A stretch of DNA of 64,000 bases from Streptomyces omiyaensis (GCF_014650895.1 NZ_BMVV01000005.1:310001-374000), one strand, 5' to 3'; shown: positions 1-8,889, counted from the first letter of the stretch. Numbers and translations: made by a program. The notes: a model not told the origin generated them from the sequence alone.

Positions 1-681
1 GTCCCCGTCGTCCTCGGCGACGTCACCCAGGAGGGCGTCCTGGAGGCGGCGAAGGTCCACCGGGCACACGCGCTGCTGGCGCTGACCAGCTCCGACACCA
101 CCAATCTGGAGGCCGTGCTCGCGGCCCGCACGCTGGCGCCGGACCTCCTGGTCGCGCTGCGCCTGTACGACGACGACTTCGCCACCACCGTCTACCGCAC
201 CCTGCGCGCCGCCCACCCGGGCGCCCTCACCCGCAGCCGCAGCGTCACCACCCTCTCGGCCCCGGCCTTCGCCGCCGCCATGATGGGCCGCCAGATCCTG
301 GGGGCCATACCGGTGGAGCGGCGCGTCCTGCTCTTCGCCGCCGTGGAGGTGGCGGGGCTGCCCGGTCTGGAGGGCCGGACGGTGGCGGAGGCCTTCCGGC
401 CGGGCGCCTGGCGCGTCCTGGCCCTCGACACCGGCGGGGGCCAGGGGGACGGGCGGTCCGCGGAAGGCGGCGCCGGCGCGGCGGAGCCGCCGGCGCTCCT
501 GTGGGAGCTCCACCCCGGGTACGTGCTCCGCCCCGGCGACCGCGTGGTGGTGGCGGCGACCCGCGCCGGCCTCCCCGAGCTCCTCGGCGGGGCGGGCGGC
601 CCGGCCCCGGCACCGCCGCCGCCTTCGGACCCGGCCCCGGACGCGTCACCGTCCCCGCCCGACGTGGGCCCGAGCGCCTGA
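1..681 (+). CDS. TrkA-N/TrkA-C type NAD-binding protein, C-terminal part
   Basis: The reading frame is open from the first base and ends in TGA, so only the last 226 residues are visible. The visible part begins in the second half of a Rossmann-type RCK/TrkA-N domain, with GDVTQEGVLEAAKV followed by ALLALTSSDTTNLEAVLAAR, the usual end of the NAD-binding fold. A TrkA-C-like segment follows (about residues 95-185), containing PGLEGRTVAEA and HPGYVLRPGDRVVVAATRAGL. The tail is Pro/Ala-rich and probably unstructured. Proteins of this kind gate potassium channels or transporters, or sit alone as nucleotide sensors in the cytoplasm. Whether a channel pore lies at the missing N-terminus cannot be seen. 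The gene is co-directional with the next one, about 100 bp away. Confidence 0.75.
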   Translation, partial: VPVVLGDVTQEGVLEAAKVHRAHALLALTSSDTTNLEAVLAARTLAPDLLVALRLYDDDFATTVYRTLRAAHPGALTRSRSVTTLSAPAFAAAMMGRQILGAIPVERRVLLFAAVEVAGLPGLEGRTVAEAFRPGAWRVLALDTGGGQGDGRSAEGGAGAAEPPALLWELHPGYVLRPGDRVVVAATRAGLPELLGGAGGPAPAPPPPSDPAPDASPSPPDVGPSA

Positions 682-781
682 GCCCCCGTCCGCGCGAGCC
701 GGCTCCCCGCGCCTCCCGCCCGCTCCCCGCCCGCCCGAAATCCGCGTGCGGAGCGGCCGGGAGGACTGCGAGCATCACGGG

Positions 782-2956
782 ATGGACCACACCCTCGAAC
801 GCCTGCTCGTCCGGCACGCCCTCCGCCTGTCCGTCCCCGCCGGCCCCGCCGGGGACGGAGCCGGCGCCGCCCTGCGGTTCGACGCGGCGCTGCGGACGGC
901 GGGGTTCGCCCTCTCCTCCCCCCTGCTGGGGGAGCTGTCGGGGCGGTCCTCCGAGACCGTCGTCGAGGTGGCCCGGTGGGCGCTGGAAGCGGTCCGCGAG
1001 CGCGTCGGCGACCACGTCCGGCACCACACGTACTTCCTCGACTTCCCCCACAACGTCCCCGACACGCGGGAGTTCTGGCTGGAGTGCGTCCGGAAGGCGC
1101 TGGAGGACCCGGAGGCCCGGGAGGCGGTGGAGGCGCAGCTGAGCACGGGGGTGCTGAACCTGCTGACGCTGCCCTCCTACGGGCGCTGCCCGCACACGTA
1201 CGAGGAACTGCTCGCGGCGCACGCGGAGCTGACCCCCGCGGCCGGCGACCGGCTGACCGTCCTGCACCTCGGCGGCGCCCCCGAGGAGGAGACCGGGGCC
1301 CTGTACCTGTCGCTGGCGGGGGCCGTCACACCGCTGAACGACGAGCACCTGGCCGATCTGGCGGTGCTCGCCGCGCACTGCGCGGACGGTCCGCAGCCCG
1401 CGGAGATCCCCGTGCGGGAGAACCGGGCGGTGGTCAACGCGGCCCGGCTGCGGGCGGGCGCCGCGCCGCTGCTCGACACGGTCACGGACGTGCTGCGGCT
1501 CGCGTGCGCGCTGTCGGGCGGCGATGTGACCCTGCGCGAGCGGACCCGCTTCCGCGCGCTGTCCCGGCCGCTGCGGCGGGCGCTGCTCGCGGGGCTGGAC
1601 GGCGTCGTGGCGGGGGCTCCGGAGAAGCTCGCCGACGTGGGGCCGCACCGGGAGGCGTGGAAGCGGCTCGGGGAGCGGCTGCACCCGCACGAGTACCCGG
1701 CGTGGCCGCACGCGGCCGGGGTGTTCGCGGTCGCCCGGGGCGAGGTCCTGGTCCCGTCGCCGGACGCGCGGGTGGAGGCGCTGCTCGCGCGGGGCGACGT
1801 GCCGGGTGCGGCGGAGCTGCTGGCGGTGACCCCCGGGCGGCTCTTCCGGGCGCTCGACCGGCTGCTGCGCTCCGCGGCGGACGAGGCCGGGCGGGAGGCC
1901 GTGCTGGCGGCGGCGGAGCGGGTCGCGCCGCGGGTGGCGGGCCGGGTGGTGCTGTCGGTGCGGGAGCACCTGCAGAACCGGCACGACCGGTCGGGCGCCC
2001 CCCGGCGCCTGTTCGTGAACCGCGGCGGCAGTGCCTGGGTGACGGCGGACACCCGCCGCGACCTGCCGAGGGACGTGCAGCGGCGGCTCCTCGCGCTGGT
2101 CGACGGGGAGACCCGGCGGCGGCTTCCCCCGCCCGGTCGCGTGCTGGTCGACCCGGGGATCCTGGACGTGGCGCTGCCGCTGAGCGGCCGGGCCTCGTCG
2201 GGAGGGTTCGGGGTGCTGCCGCGCGGCTCGGTCTCCGCGGTCGACGGCGAGCTGCTGCGGTTCTTCATGTACTGGAAGGAGGCGCGGCGCACCACCGACC
2301 TGGACCTGTCGGCGCTGCTCCTGGACGAGCGGTACGCGACGATCTCCTGGCTGTCGTACACGGAGCTGACCACGGTGGAGGGCCGGCACTCCGGGGACGT
2401 GACCGAAGCCCCGGACGGTGCTTCGGAGTTCATCGAGCTGCGGCTCGGCGCGGTGCGCGGCACGTTCGTGGTGCCGCACGTGCACGTGTACGCGGGCGAG
2501 AACTTCGAGGAGGTCGCCGAGTCCTTCTTCGGGTACATGCTCCGCGAGGGCGAGCAGGGCGGCCGTCCCTTCGAGCCGCGCACGGTCCGGATGAAGTCGG
2601 ACCTGCGCGGGCCGGGGCGGGTGGCGCTGCCGGTGGCCTTCCGGCGGGACGGGGAGGGGCGGTGGCACGCGCACTGGCTCCACCTGTGCCTGCGGGGCAC
2701 GCCGTCGGCCAACCGGGTCGAGGACCACCGGGTCTCGATGGCGGTCCTGCTGCGCGGGGCGGTCGAGCACGCACCGGTGACGGTCCGTCATATGGTCGGT
2801 CTGATGAGGGAGTCGGGGGCGGAGGTCACGGAGTGGTCCGGCGGCCCGGTGCCGGAGGAGCCGGTGACGTACCTCGGTCTCGGCCGGCCCGGGGGGCTGG
2901 CTCCGGGCTCCCGGGTGGTGACGCCGGAAAATCTGCGCGACCTGGTCCCCGCCTGA
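782..2956 (+). CDS. SCO0854/MXAN_6230-like protein lacking RING cysteines
   Basis: This is a soluble protein of 724 residues with no signal peptide or membrane segment. The layout resembles the large actinobacterial/myxobacterial family named after MXAN_6230 and SCO0854: a helical N-terminal half and a C-terminal TerD-like beta-rich part (around residues 530-700, with TFVVPHVHVYAGENFEEV and the HAHWLHLCLRG stretch). Family members usually carry a RING-type cysteine cluster near residues 100-150. Here that region reads LPSYGRCPHTYEE and the whole protein has no CxxC pair, so a zinc-binding RING is not expected. The cellular role is unknown; TerD-like domains bind calcium in stress-response proteins. 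The chosen ATG gives MDHTLERLL. A GTG at 746 is possible, because GGGAGGA lies rather far (16 nt) upstream of 782. Confidence 0.6.
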   Translation: MDHTLERLLVRHALRLSVPAGPAGDGAGAALRFDAALRTAGFALSSPLLGELSGRSSETVVEVARWALEAVRERVGDHVRHHTYFLDFPHNVPDTREFWLECVRKALEDPEAREAVEAQLSTGVLNLLTLPSYGRCPHTYEELLAAHAELTPAAGDRLTVLHLGGAPEEETGALYLSLAGAVTPLNDEHLADLAVLAAHCADGPQPAEIPVRENRAVVNAARLRAGAAPLLDTVTDVLRLACALSGGDVTLRERTRFRALSRPLRRALLAGLDGVVAGAPEKLADVGPHREAWKRLGERLHPHEYPAWPHAAGVFAVARGEVLVPSPDARVEALLARGDVPGAAELLAVTPGRLFRALDRLLRSAADEAGREAVLAAAERVAPRVAGRVVLSVREHLQNRHDRSGAPRRLFVNRGGSAWVTADTRRDLPRDVQRRLLALVDGETRRRLPPPGRVLVDPGILDVALPLSGRASSGGFGVLPRGSVSAVDGELLRFFMYWKEARRTTDLDLSALLLDERYATISWLSYTELTTVEGRHSGDVTEAPDGASEFIELRLGAVRGTFVVPHVHVYAGENFEEVAESFFGYMLREGEQGGRPFEPRTVRMKSDLRGPGRVALPVAFRRDGEGRWHAHWLHLCLRGTPSANRVEDHRVSMAVLLRGAVEHAPVTVRHMVGLMRESGAEVTEWSGGPVPEEPVTYLGLGRPGGLAPGSRVVTPENLRDLVPA

Positions 2957-3059
2957 GTGCTACGGTCGTTCCGGGGCGAGGCCATGAAGGGGCTTCCTTC
3001 TCATACTCCTGATGACATAGTCCCTTCGCTCTCCTCGCCCCCTCGCGCTTCACCGGTGT

Positions 3060-3087
3060 GGGCCCGGTCCTCGGGAGGACCGGGCCC
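3060..3087. terminator. bidirectional hairpin between convergent genes
   Basis: A perfect inverted repeat with 13-nt arms (GGGCCCGGTCCTC and its complement) and a 2-nt centre. It sits between the plus-strand gene ending at 2956 and the minus-strand gene ending at 3110. No U-tract is visible, as is common in Streptomyces. Confidence 0.8.
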
Positions 3088-3109
3088 GCACGCGTGTCCG
3101 CCCCCGTCC

Positions 3110-5287
3110 TCACACCGCGTCGGCCAGCACCAGCGAGTGGATCCGGTCCGGGGCTCCGGGGCGGGCGTAGTACCAGCCCTGGGCGGTGTCGCAGCCGAGG
3201 TCGCGGAGGCGTTCGGCCTGGGCGGCCGTCTCGACGCCCTCGACGGTGACGGCGAGTTCGAGGCTGTGGGCGAGCGAGACGATGCCCTCGACGATCTTCA
3301 GGTCGACGGGGTCCACCGGGTGCTGCTGCATGCCCCGGGTGAAGGAGCGGTCGAGCTTGAGGACGCTGACCGGCAGGCGGCGCAGGTTGGCCAGGTTGGA
3401 GTAGCCGGTCCCGAAGTCGTCGAGGGCGATGTCGACGCCCATGTCGGCGAGTTGGCGCAGCGGCTTGAGGAGGTCCTCGTCGGCGCCGATCAGGGCGGAC
3501 TCGGTGACCTCCAGGCAGAGCGCGCCCGGTTCGAGGCCGGCGCGCTCCAGGACGTCGACGGTGTCGGCGACCAGCCGGGGGTGGTGGAGCTGGGTCGGCG
3601 ACAGGTTGACGTTGACGCGGAGCGGGGTGCCGGTGGCGGGGTTCTCCAGCTGCCAGGAGCGGGCCTGCCGGACGGCCTCCTGGAGGACCCACCGGCCCAG
3701 CGGCACGATGAGCCCGGTGTCCTCGGCGAGCGGGATGAAGCGGTCGGGACCGAGCACGCCGTGCTGGGGGTGGCTCCAGCGGACGAGGGCCTCGGCGCCG
3801 TGCACGCTGCCGTCGTCGAGGTGGACGAGCGGCTGGTACTCGATGAAGAACTCGCCGCGCTCCAGGGCGGTGGGCAGGGCCGTGGTGAGGCCGTGCCGGG
3901 TGATGGCGCGGGCGTCGGCCTCGGGGTCGGCGAGCGCGAAGCGGTTGCCGCCCGCGGACTTGGCCCGGTACATGGTGATGTCGGCGCTGCGCAGCACCTC
4001 GGCGGCGGTGCGTTCGCCGGCCGGGCCCTCGACGACGCCGAGGCTGCCGCGGACCGCCAGGTCGCGTCCGTCGACGCCGACGGGGGTGGCGAGGGCGGCG
4101 AGGATGCGGTCGGCGAGCGCGGTGGCGTCCGGCTCGCCGCCGGTGCCGGTGGTGAGGGCCACGAACTCGTCGCCGCCGAGCCGGGCGACCATCTCGCCGG
4201 GGCCGGTGGCGCAGGCCTGGAGCCGGTCGGCGACCTCGACGAGCAGCCGGTCGCCGACGGAGTGGCCGAGGCTGTCGTTGATGGCCTTGAAGCCGTCGAG
4301 GTCCAGGTAGCAGAGGCCGAAGCGGGTGTCCGCGCCGGCCGAGCCTGGGGCGAGGGCCTTCTCCAGGCGCTCGAAGAAGAGCGTCCGGTTGGGCAGTCCG
4401 GTGAGGGCGTCGTGGGTGGCCTCGTACCGCAGGCGCAGGTGGAGCAGGCGCCGTTCGGTGATGTCCTCCATGAGCGCCAGCTGGTACTGGGGCCGGCCCT
4501 CGGCGTCGCGGAGCAGGGAGACGGTGAGGTTGGTCCACAGGACGGTGCCGTCGCCCCGGTAGTACGGCTTCTCCACCCGGTACTGCTCGCGTTCGCCGCG
4601 CACCAGCTCCTCGTAGAGCCGCCAGACGTGCGGCCCGTCCTCGGGGTGCACCCACTCGCTGACGTTGCGGCTGCGGACGTGGGCCTCGACGCCGCCGAAC
4701 ATGCGGGTCATGGTGTCGTTGATCTCGACGAGCCGGCCTTCGAGGTCGGCGATGCCGATGCCGATGGCGGCTCCGTCGAAGACGGCCCGGAAGCGGCTCT
4801 CGGTCGCGTGCAGGGCGATCTCCGCGGCGCTGCGGGCGGAGAGCGCGGAGCGGGCGATGGCCTCCTGCTCGGCCCGGGTGCGCTCGCGCAGGGCCTGGGC
4901 GTAGCCGGTGGCCATGGCGTGCTGGAGGCGGGCGCAGCGGGCCCGCAGCTCCTCGGCGGGGAGCTCGGCGTCCGTACCGCAGTAGAGGACGAGGTAGGAG
5001 TCCACGACGCCGAGGCTGCGGCCGAGCGCGTCCGGGTCGGTGCAGTGGGCGTCGACCAGGCCGGCGCCGACGCGCTGGGCGGGTCCGGTGTCGAAGGGCC
5101 GGGCGAGGAGCGCGTCGCACAGCACGCGGGCGAGCGGGAGGAGGTGCCCCTCGAACTCGGCGCGGGTGAGGGAGGTGGCGGTCACCGGGAAGATGGCCCG
5201 GCCCCAGATGGTGACGAACCGCCTGAGTCTGTCCTCCGGGCCGCCGGCTTCCGCGGTGTTGCCGGACGGCTGGGACGGCACCTTCAC
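3110..5287 (-). CDS. PAS-GGDEF-EAL cyclic-di-GMP turnover protein
   Basis: This is a cytoplasmic protein of 725 residues. An alpha-helical N-terminal region (20-135) leads into a PAS/PAC sensor (about 160-280, ending QLALMEDITERR). A GGDEF domain follows (285-455) with intact LGGDEF at about 370-375, then an EAL domain (465-715) with HGAEALVRW at about 497 and DDFGTGYSN. Both signature motifs are intact, so it may make and degrade c-di-GMP, the signal that holds back Streptomyces development through BldD. No RxxD inhibitory site precedes GGDEF. The architecture matches RmdA-type proteins, but I cannot confirm orthology. The GTG start overlaps the TGA of the upstream methyltransferase (GTGA), which implies translational coupling. 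Confidence 0.9.
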   Translation of the reverse strand: MKVPSQPSGNTAEAGGPEDRLRRFVTIWGRAIFPVTATSLTRAEFEGHLLPLARVLCDALLARPFDTGPAQRVGAGLVDAHCTDPDALGRSLGVVDSYLVLYCGTDAELPAEELRARCARLQHAMATGYAQALRERTRAEQEAIARSALSARSAAEIALHATESRFRAVFDGAAIGIGIADLEGRLVEINDTMTRMFGGVEAHVRSRNVSEWVHPEDGPHVWRLYEELVRGEREQYRVEKPYYRGDGTVLWTNLTVSLLRDAEGRPQYQLALMEDITERRLLHLRLRYEATHDALTGLPNRTLFFERLEKALAPGSAGADTRFGLCYLDLDGFKAINDSLGHSVGDRLLVEVADRLQACATGPGEMVARLGGDEFVALTTGTGGEPDATALADRILAALATPVGVDGRDLAVRGSLGVVEGPAGERTAAEVLRSADITMYRAKSAGGNRFALADPEADARAITRHGLTTALPTALERGEFFIEYQPLVHLDDGSVHGAEALVRWSHPQHGVLGPDRFIPLAEDTGLIVPLGRWVLQEAVRQARSWQLENPATGTPLRVNVNLSPTQLHHPRLVADTVDVLERAGLEPGALCLEVTESALIGADEDLLKPLRQLADMGVDIALDDFGTGYSNLANLRRLPVSVLKLDRSFTRGMQQHPVDPVDLKIVEGIVSLAHSLELAVTVEGVETAAQAERLRDLGCDTAQGWYYARPGAPDRIHSLVLADAV

Positions 5288-6096
5288 GCCTTGCGCCCCA
5301 CACCTGCGAACCCGGAGAAGGCGTACGGGTCCTCCTCCTCGGCCGGGCCGTCCGGCCGCCAGTGGGGCATCGAGACCAGGCCGGGCTCGACGAGGCCGGT
5401 GCCGTCGAAGAAGCGGGCGATCTCGTCCCGGGAGCGCATCACCAGGGGGTTGCGGGTGCTGCGGTAGACCTCGACGGTGCCGCCGGCGCGTTCCTGGTCC
5501 ACCGGGATGCCCTCGTACGAGGCGTGGGTGACGACCAGGAGGCTGCCGGGGGCCAGCGCGTCGAGGAGTTCGGCGACGGCCTCGCGCGGGCGGTCGGCGT
5601 CCTCCAGGAAGTGCAGGACGGCGACGAGGAGCAGGGCGACCGGCCGGTCGAGGTCGAGCAGGCCGGTGACCTCGGGGCTGCGCAGGATGTCGGCCGGCTT
5701 GCGGAGGTCGGCGGGGACGACGGCGGCGCCCTCGACGCCCTCCAGGACGGCCCGGCTGTGGGCGACGGCGACCGGGTCGTGGTCGACGTAGACGATCCGG
5801 GCGGCGGGGTCGGCGGCGAGGGCGACCTCGTGCACGTTGCCGAAGGTGGGTATGCCGGAGCCGATGTCGAGGAACTGGGTGACGTCGTTGTCGACGGCGA
5901 AGCGGACGGCGCGGCGCATGAACGCCCGGTTCGCCTGCATGATCTTGGGGAGGCCCGGCAGGAACTCCATGGCCTTGCGGGCCGCTTCCCGGTCGACTTC
6001 GAAGTTGTGCGAGCCGCCCAGATAGAAGTCGTACATACGGGACACGCTGGGTACCGAGATGTCGATACCCGGCGGAGCCCAGGCGGGACGCTCCAT
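5284..6096 (-). CDS. SAM-dependent methyltransferase, DUF574 (Methyltransf_19) family
   Basis: A protein of 270 residues beginning MERPAWAPPGIDISVPSVS, the typical opening of this large actinobacterial family. It continues with SRMYDFYLGGSHNFEVDREA and the SAM-binding loop FLDIGSGIPTFGNVHEVA, then the acidic strand end VYVDHDPVAVAHSRAV. The last part (residues 235-268) shows FFDGTGLVEPGLVSMPHWRP, also diagnostic. The substrate is unknown; Streptomyces genomes carry many paralogues. ATG 6096 was chosen because GGAG lies 6 nt upstream and the family N-terminus fits. It is the first gene of a two-gene unit with the GGDEF-EAL protein, overlapping it by 4 nt. Confidence 0.88.
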   Translation of the reverse strand: MERPAWAPPGIDISVPSVSRMYDFYLGGSHNFEVDREAARKAMEFLPGLPKIMQANRAFMRRAVRFAVDNDVTQFLDIGSGIPTFGNVHEVALAADPAARIVYVDHDPVAVAHSRAVLEGVEGAAVVPADLRKPADILRSPEVTGLLDLDRPVALLLVAVLHFLEDADRPREAVAELLDALAPGSLLVVTHASYEGIPVDQERAGGTVEVYRSTRNPLVMRSRDEIARFFDGTGLVEPGLVSMPHWRPDGPAEEEDPYAFSGFAGVGRKA

Positions 6097-6611
6097 CAAT
6101 GTCTCCAACAAGTCGCCACGGGGGATGCGGCCCGGTGTTCGCGGCCGTGTTCGAGGTGAGGCTACTGATCGCCCGTCGAGAGAGCGAGTAGAAACGGAAA
6201 TTCGCGGTCCGTTCTTGGTCACACGCCTTTGGCGCGTCCACGCGGAACGAAGAGTTCACGCCTTCAGGCCGTGCACATTCACGTGCATATGATCGTGCGC
6301 CGGCTCTCCGGACGGAGATCGCGCGAGGCCCGCGCGCCCCGCGCACCGGCCCGCACCTCGGCGGTCGGCCCGGCCGGACCCCGCGGTGCACCAGGAGTAC
6401 ACCGCGAAAGCGGATCTCCGACAGGACGACAACCGGACAGTTCTGCCGAACGGGCGCCGAGATGACATCCGTCGGCCATTTCCCGTCCCCCGGAAGGCCT
6501 TCACACCGTCCGGATTGCGGCCTTCCGGCCGCCCGGCGTCAAACACGTGCATCGCGAGGTCCCCACCATCCGGGGAATCCGACCGCATTCGGCCCCCGGT
6601 TCGGCGTCCAT
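6097..6611. other. non-coding region upstream of the methyltransferase
   Basis: About 515 bp between divergent genes, with no convincing coding signal. It presumably holds promoters for both sides. The only structure I noticed is a short imperfect inverted repeat around 6271-6288 (TGCAC, 6 nt, GTGCA), too weak to call an operator. Confidence 0.5.
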
Positions 6612-7265
6612 GTGTTCAAGCTCGTCGGCGTGTCTCTGTACGGATCACCCCTCACGCGGTCGCTGGCGGCCGCCGCGCTGGTGTGGCTGCTCGCCGCACC
6701 CGCGCCGGCGGCCGCCGACTCCTGCGCCTACGCCACCGTCGGGCCGAACGGCTCGCACACGTCGGTGGCGGTCTCCGGCCCGGGTGCGTGCTCCCCGCCG
6801 CCGAAGCCCCCGAAACCCACCAAGCCGCCGAAACCCACCAAGCCGCCGAAACCGACGCCGACGCCCGTGCCGGTGCCGCCGAAGCCCCCGAAGCCGGTCG
6901 TGCCGCCGAGGCCCCCCGTGCGGCCCGCACCGCTGCCGCCGCCCTCCGTCCTCCCCGTGCCCGCGCCGCCTCCGGCGCCGGCCCCCGCGCCGCCGCCCGC
7001 CGCCACCCCGGCACCGCGGCCCGCTCCGGCACCCCCCTCCCCCGCGCCCGCGACCCCGGCGCCCGAGGAGGCACCGGCTCCCGCTCCCCCGGCCCCGGCC
7101 CCCACCAGGGCGGTGCCGCGCCCGGCTCCGCCCGTCGCGCTCCCGCACTACCGGAGGGCGTCCCGGCCCCAGCCGAAGAGCACGCAGTCGCCCGTCACCA
7201 CGATGCTCCTCATCACCGCGCCCGCCGTGATCGCCACCGCGATCCTGCGGCCGCGCTCCCGGTGA
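6612..7265 (+). CDS. secreted proline-rich protein with C-terminal hydrophobic anchor
   Basis: A 217-residue protein. A hydrophobic signal segment (LAAAALVWLLAAPAPAAA) ends near residue 34 and is followed by a short Cys-containing head (DSCAYATVGPNG). A long Pro/Ala/Lys stretch (about 55-185) begins with KPTKPP repeats. The C-terminus has one hydrophobic segment (TTMLLITAPAVIATAIL) and a basic RPRSR tail, so the protein may span the peptidoglycan and stay membrane-anchored. It has no LPXTG-like motif. The start is uncertain: GTG 6612 gives a proper signal peptide but has no good ribosome-binding site, and GTG 6630 is an alternative. I do not recognise a family. Function is unknown; the position near a sortase suggests a cell-surface role. 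Confidence 0.6.
   Translation: MFKLVGVSLYGSPLTRSLAAAALVWLLAAPAPAAADSCAYATVGPNGSHTSVAVSGPGACSPPPKPPKPTKPPKPTKPPKPTPTPVPVPPKPPKPVVPPRPPVRPAPLPPPSVLPVPAPPPAPAPAPPPAATPAPRPAPAPPSPAPATPAPEEAPAPAPPAPAPTRAVPRPAPPVALPHYRRASRPQPKSTQSPVTTMLLITAPAVIATAILRPRSR
6810..6852 (+). repeat. 18-bp tandem repeat encoding KPTKPP units
   Basis: Two exact copies of CCGAAACCCACCAAGCCG (6810-6827 and 6828-6845) and a partial third inside the proline-rich gene. Slippage here would lengthen or shorten the spacer domain. Confidence 0.85.
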
Positions 7266-7341
7266 CCCGGCCCCGCGCCACCCGATGCCCCCGAGCTCTC
7301 CCGAGCTCCCCCGAAACTCCCGTGAGGAAGACCGAGCAACC

Positions 7342-8106
7342 ATGTCCGAATGGCTCGTCCTGACCCTGGCGATGGCCGCCGCCTGCGCCGTCGTCCTGGC
7401 CATCGTCGTCATCAACCACCGCCGGATCCCCGAGGACGACGACCCCAACGAGACCCCCGACGTCATCGAGTACATGACGATGATGATCGGCGTGATCTAC
7501 GCGATCGTCCTCGGCCTCGCCATCGCCGGCGTCTGGGAGGCCCGGGGCGCCGCCCAGGAGGTGGTGCGCCAGGAGGCGCAGGCGATGCACGAGATCTCCG
7601 AACGGGTCGAGGTCTACCCCGTGCCGGTGCGCGCGCAGATCCGCGCCGACGTCGACGCGTACGTCTCCTACGTGGTGAACGAGGAGTTCGCGCACATGGC
7701 CGAGGAGGGCGAGGTCACCGAGGAGGGCGACGCCCTGCTCGGGAAGGTCCGCCGGAGCGTCACCGACTACGAGCCCGCGAACGACTTCGAGGGCCAGGCC
7801 TACCAGCCGCTGGTCGACCAGGTGATGGTGGCCGACGACGCCCGCGGCGCCCGCGGCCAGAGCGCCGGGGAGACCATGCCGGGGGTGGTGTGGTTCGGTC
7901 TGATCATCGGCGCCCTGGTGTCGGTGGGGCTGATCTTCACCCTCCAGATCCGGCGCACCGGCCGCGAGCTGCTCCTCGCGGGCCTCTACAGCGCGCTGAT
8001 CGCCTTCCTGCTCTTCCTCATCTGGGACTTCGACGCGCCGTTCGGGCGCGGGCTGTCCGCCACCGCCGCGCCGTTCACCGATCTGTTCCCGCAGGTCACG
8101 GAGTGA
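7342..8106 (+). CDS. DUF4239 (bestrophin-like) integral membrane protein
   Basis: A 254-residue protein with four predicted membrane segments: residues about 4-24, 45-65 (MMIGVIYAIVLGLAIAGV), 178-200 (MPGVVWFGLIIGALVSVGLIF) and 210-232 (AGLYSALIAFLLFLIW). A long soluble loop between helices 2 and 3 is acidic and starts RGAAQEVVRQEAQAMHEI. This pattern is that of the DUF4239 family, distantly related to bestrophin-type channels; physiological function is not established. The ATG start is preceded by GTGAGGAAG about 13 nt upstream. It begins 76 bp after the proline-rich gene and may be co-transcribed with it. Confidence 0.85.
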   Translation: MSEWLVLTLAMAAACAVVLAIVVINHRRIPEDDDPNETPDVIEYMTMMIGVIYAIVLGLAIAGVWEARGAAQEVVRQEAQAMHEISERVEVYPVPVRAQIRADVDAYVSYVVNEEFAHMAEEGEVTEEGDALLGKVRRSVTDYEPANDFEGQAYQPLVDQVMVADDARGARGQSAGETMPGVVWFGLIIGALVSVGLIFTLQIRRTGRELLLAGLYSALIAFLLFLIWDFDAPFGRGLSATAAPFTDLFPQVTE

Positions 8107-8188
8107 CCCACGGGGCGGCGCTGGGCCGCCCGGGGGACACGCGTGCCCCATTCGCCCGTCTGGGATCGCGGCCGTGGTAGTGCGCTCC

Positions 8189-8194
8189 TAGCGT
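8189..8194 (+). promoter_or_regulatory. candidate -10 box (TAGCGT) for the secreted protein at 8271
   Basis: TAGCGT matches a common Streptomyces -10 sequence and lies about 75 nt before the start codon. I see no good -35 at 17-18 bp, so this is tentative. Confidence 0.35.
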
Positions 8195-8270
8195 GTCGGG
8201 CAACGAGGTGCTTGCAGGCTCCTCGCGGCCACTCCGCCGCGGCCGGCCCTCGGGACCCGGAGGAATCACC

Positions 8271-8831
8271 ATGCGCGCGATACGTGCCGCGTCCACCGCC
8301 CTGCTGGGGGCGGCCGCCCTCGCCCTGGCCGCCCCCGTCACCGTCGCCCACGCGGCCGACGGTGCGCCCGCGCCGAACCCGCGGGTGCGGGGCGCCCAGG
8401 CCCCGGGCGATTTCGTCGTCTCGCCGTCGCTCGTCGCCCCCGGCGGCCGGGTGACGCTCAGCGCCCCCGGCTGCTCCAGCACGGCGACGGCGACGGCGGG
8501 CATCTTCGACACCGTCCAGATCGCGCCGGGTTCGGCGGTCACCGCCACCGTGGACACGGACGCCAAGCGCGGCGCCGTGTACACGGTGGCGTTCAACTGC
8601 TCGGGCGGCGTGCAGGACACCGTGGACCTGACGATCAGCGGGGTGTCCACGGCGACGCCGACGACCGGTTCGACGGTGCTGCTCACCCCGCGCGGGGTGC
8701 AGGGCGGCCTCGGCGGCTCGCAGGGCGGCCTGGAGTCGGGCGAGGTGGCGGCCGGCACCGCCCTGGTGCTCGTCGCGGCGGCCGGTTCGGCGTACGCGCT
8801 CCGGCGCCGCGCGAGCGCCCGCCGGCACTGA
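8271..8831 (+). CDS. small secreted surface protein with anchor-like C-terminus
   Basis: A 186-residue protein with an excellent ribosome-binding site (GGAGGAATCACC before ATG). The signal peptide ends at AHA near residue 29. A beta-rich domain follows (45-130) with a Cys pair (APGCSS and FNCSGG), probably a disulfide. The C-terminus looks like a sorting signal: QGGLGGS, a linker, a hydrophobic segment (VAAGTALVLVAAAGSAYAL) and a basic tail RRRASARRH. There is no LPXTG or LAXTG. The QGGLGGS block is shared with the convergent neighbour at 8962-9447, and a class F sortase lies 1 kb away, so the protein may be a sortase substrate or simply a tail-anchored protein. Confidence 0.8.
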   Translation: MRAIRAASTALLGAAALALAAPVTVAHAADGAPAPNPRVRGAQAPGDFVVSPSLVAPGGRVTLSAPGCSSTATATAGIFDTVQIAPGSAVTATVDTDAKRGAVYTVAFNCSGGVQDTVDLTISGVSTATPTTGSTVLLTPRGVQGGLGGSQGGLESGEVAAGTALVLVAAAGSAYALRRRASARRH

Positions 8832-8838
8832 CCCCCGG

Positions 8839-8877
8839 CGCTCCGGCGGGGGACCGCGGTCCGTCCCCGCCGGAGCG
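8839..8877. terminator. strong hairpin after the first surface protein
   Basis: Perfect 13-bp arms (CGCTCCGGCGGGG, 8839-8851, pairing with 8865-8877) around a 13-nt loop that is itself partly palindromic (GACCGCGGTC). It begins 8 nt after the upstream stop codon. Confidence 0.85.
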
Positions 8878-8889
8878 GTCGCCGGACAG

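Noticed and set aside
245-2791. Very long minus-strand frame opposite the SCO0854-like gene
   Set aside because: The translation is Arg/Pro/Gly-rich with no recognisable domain, a typical artefact of high GC at third positions. The plus-strand gene has normal composition and motifs.
2957-5467. 836-codon plus-strand frame over the GGDEF-EAL gene
   Set aside because: Low-complexity Val/Gly/Ala/Glu text without motifs; the minus strand encodes intact GGDEF and EAL domains.
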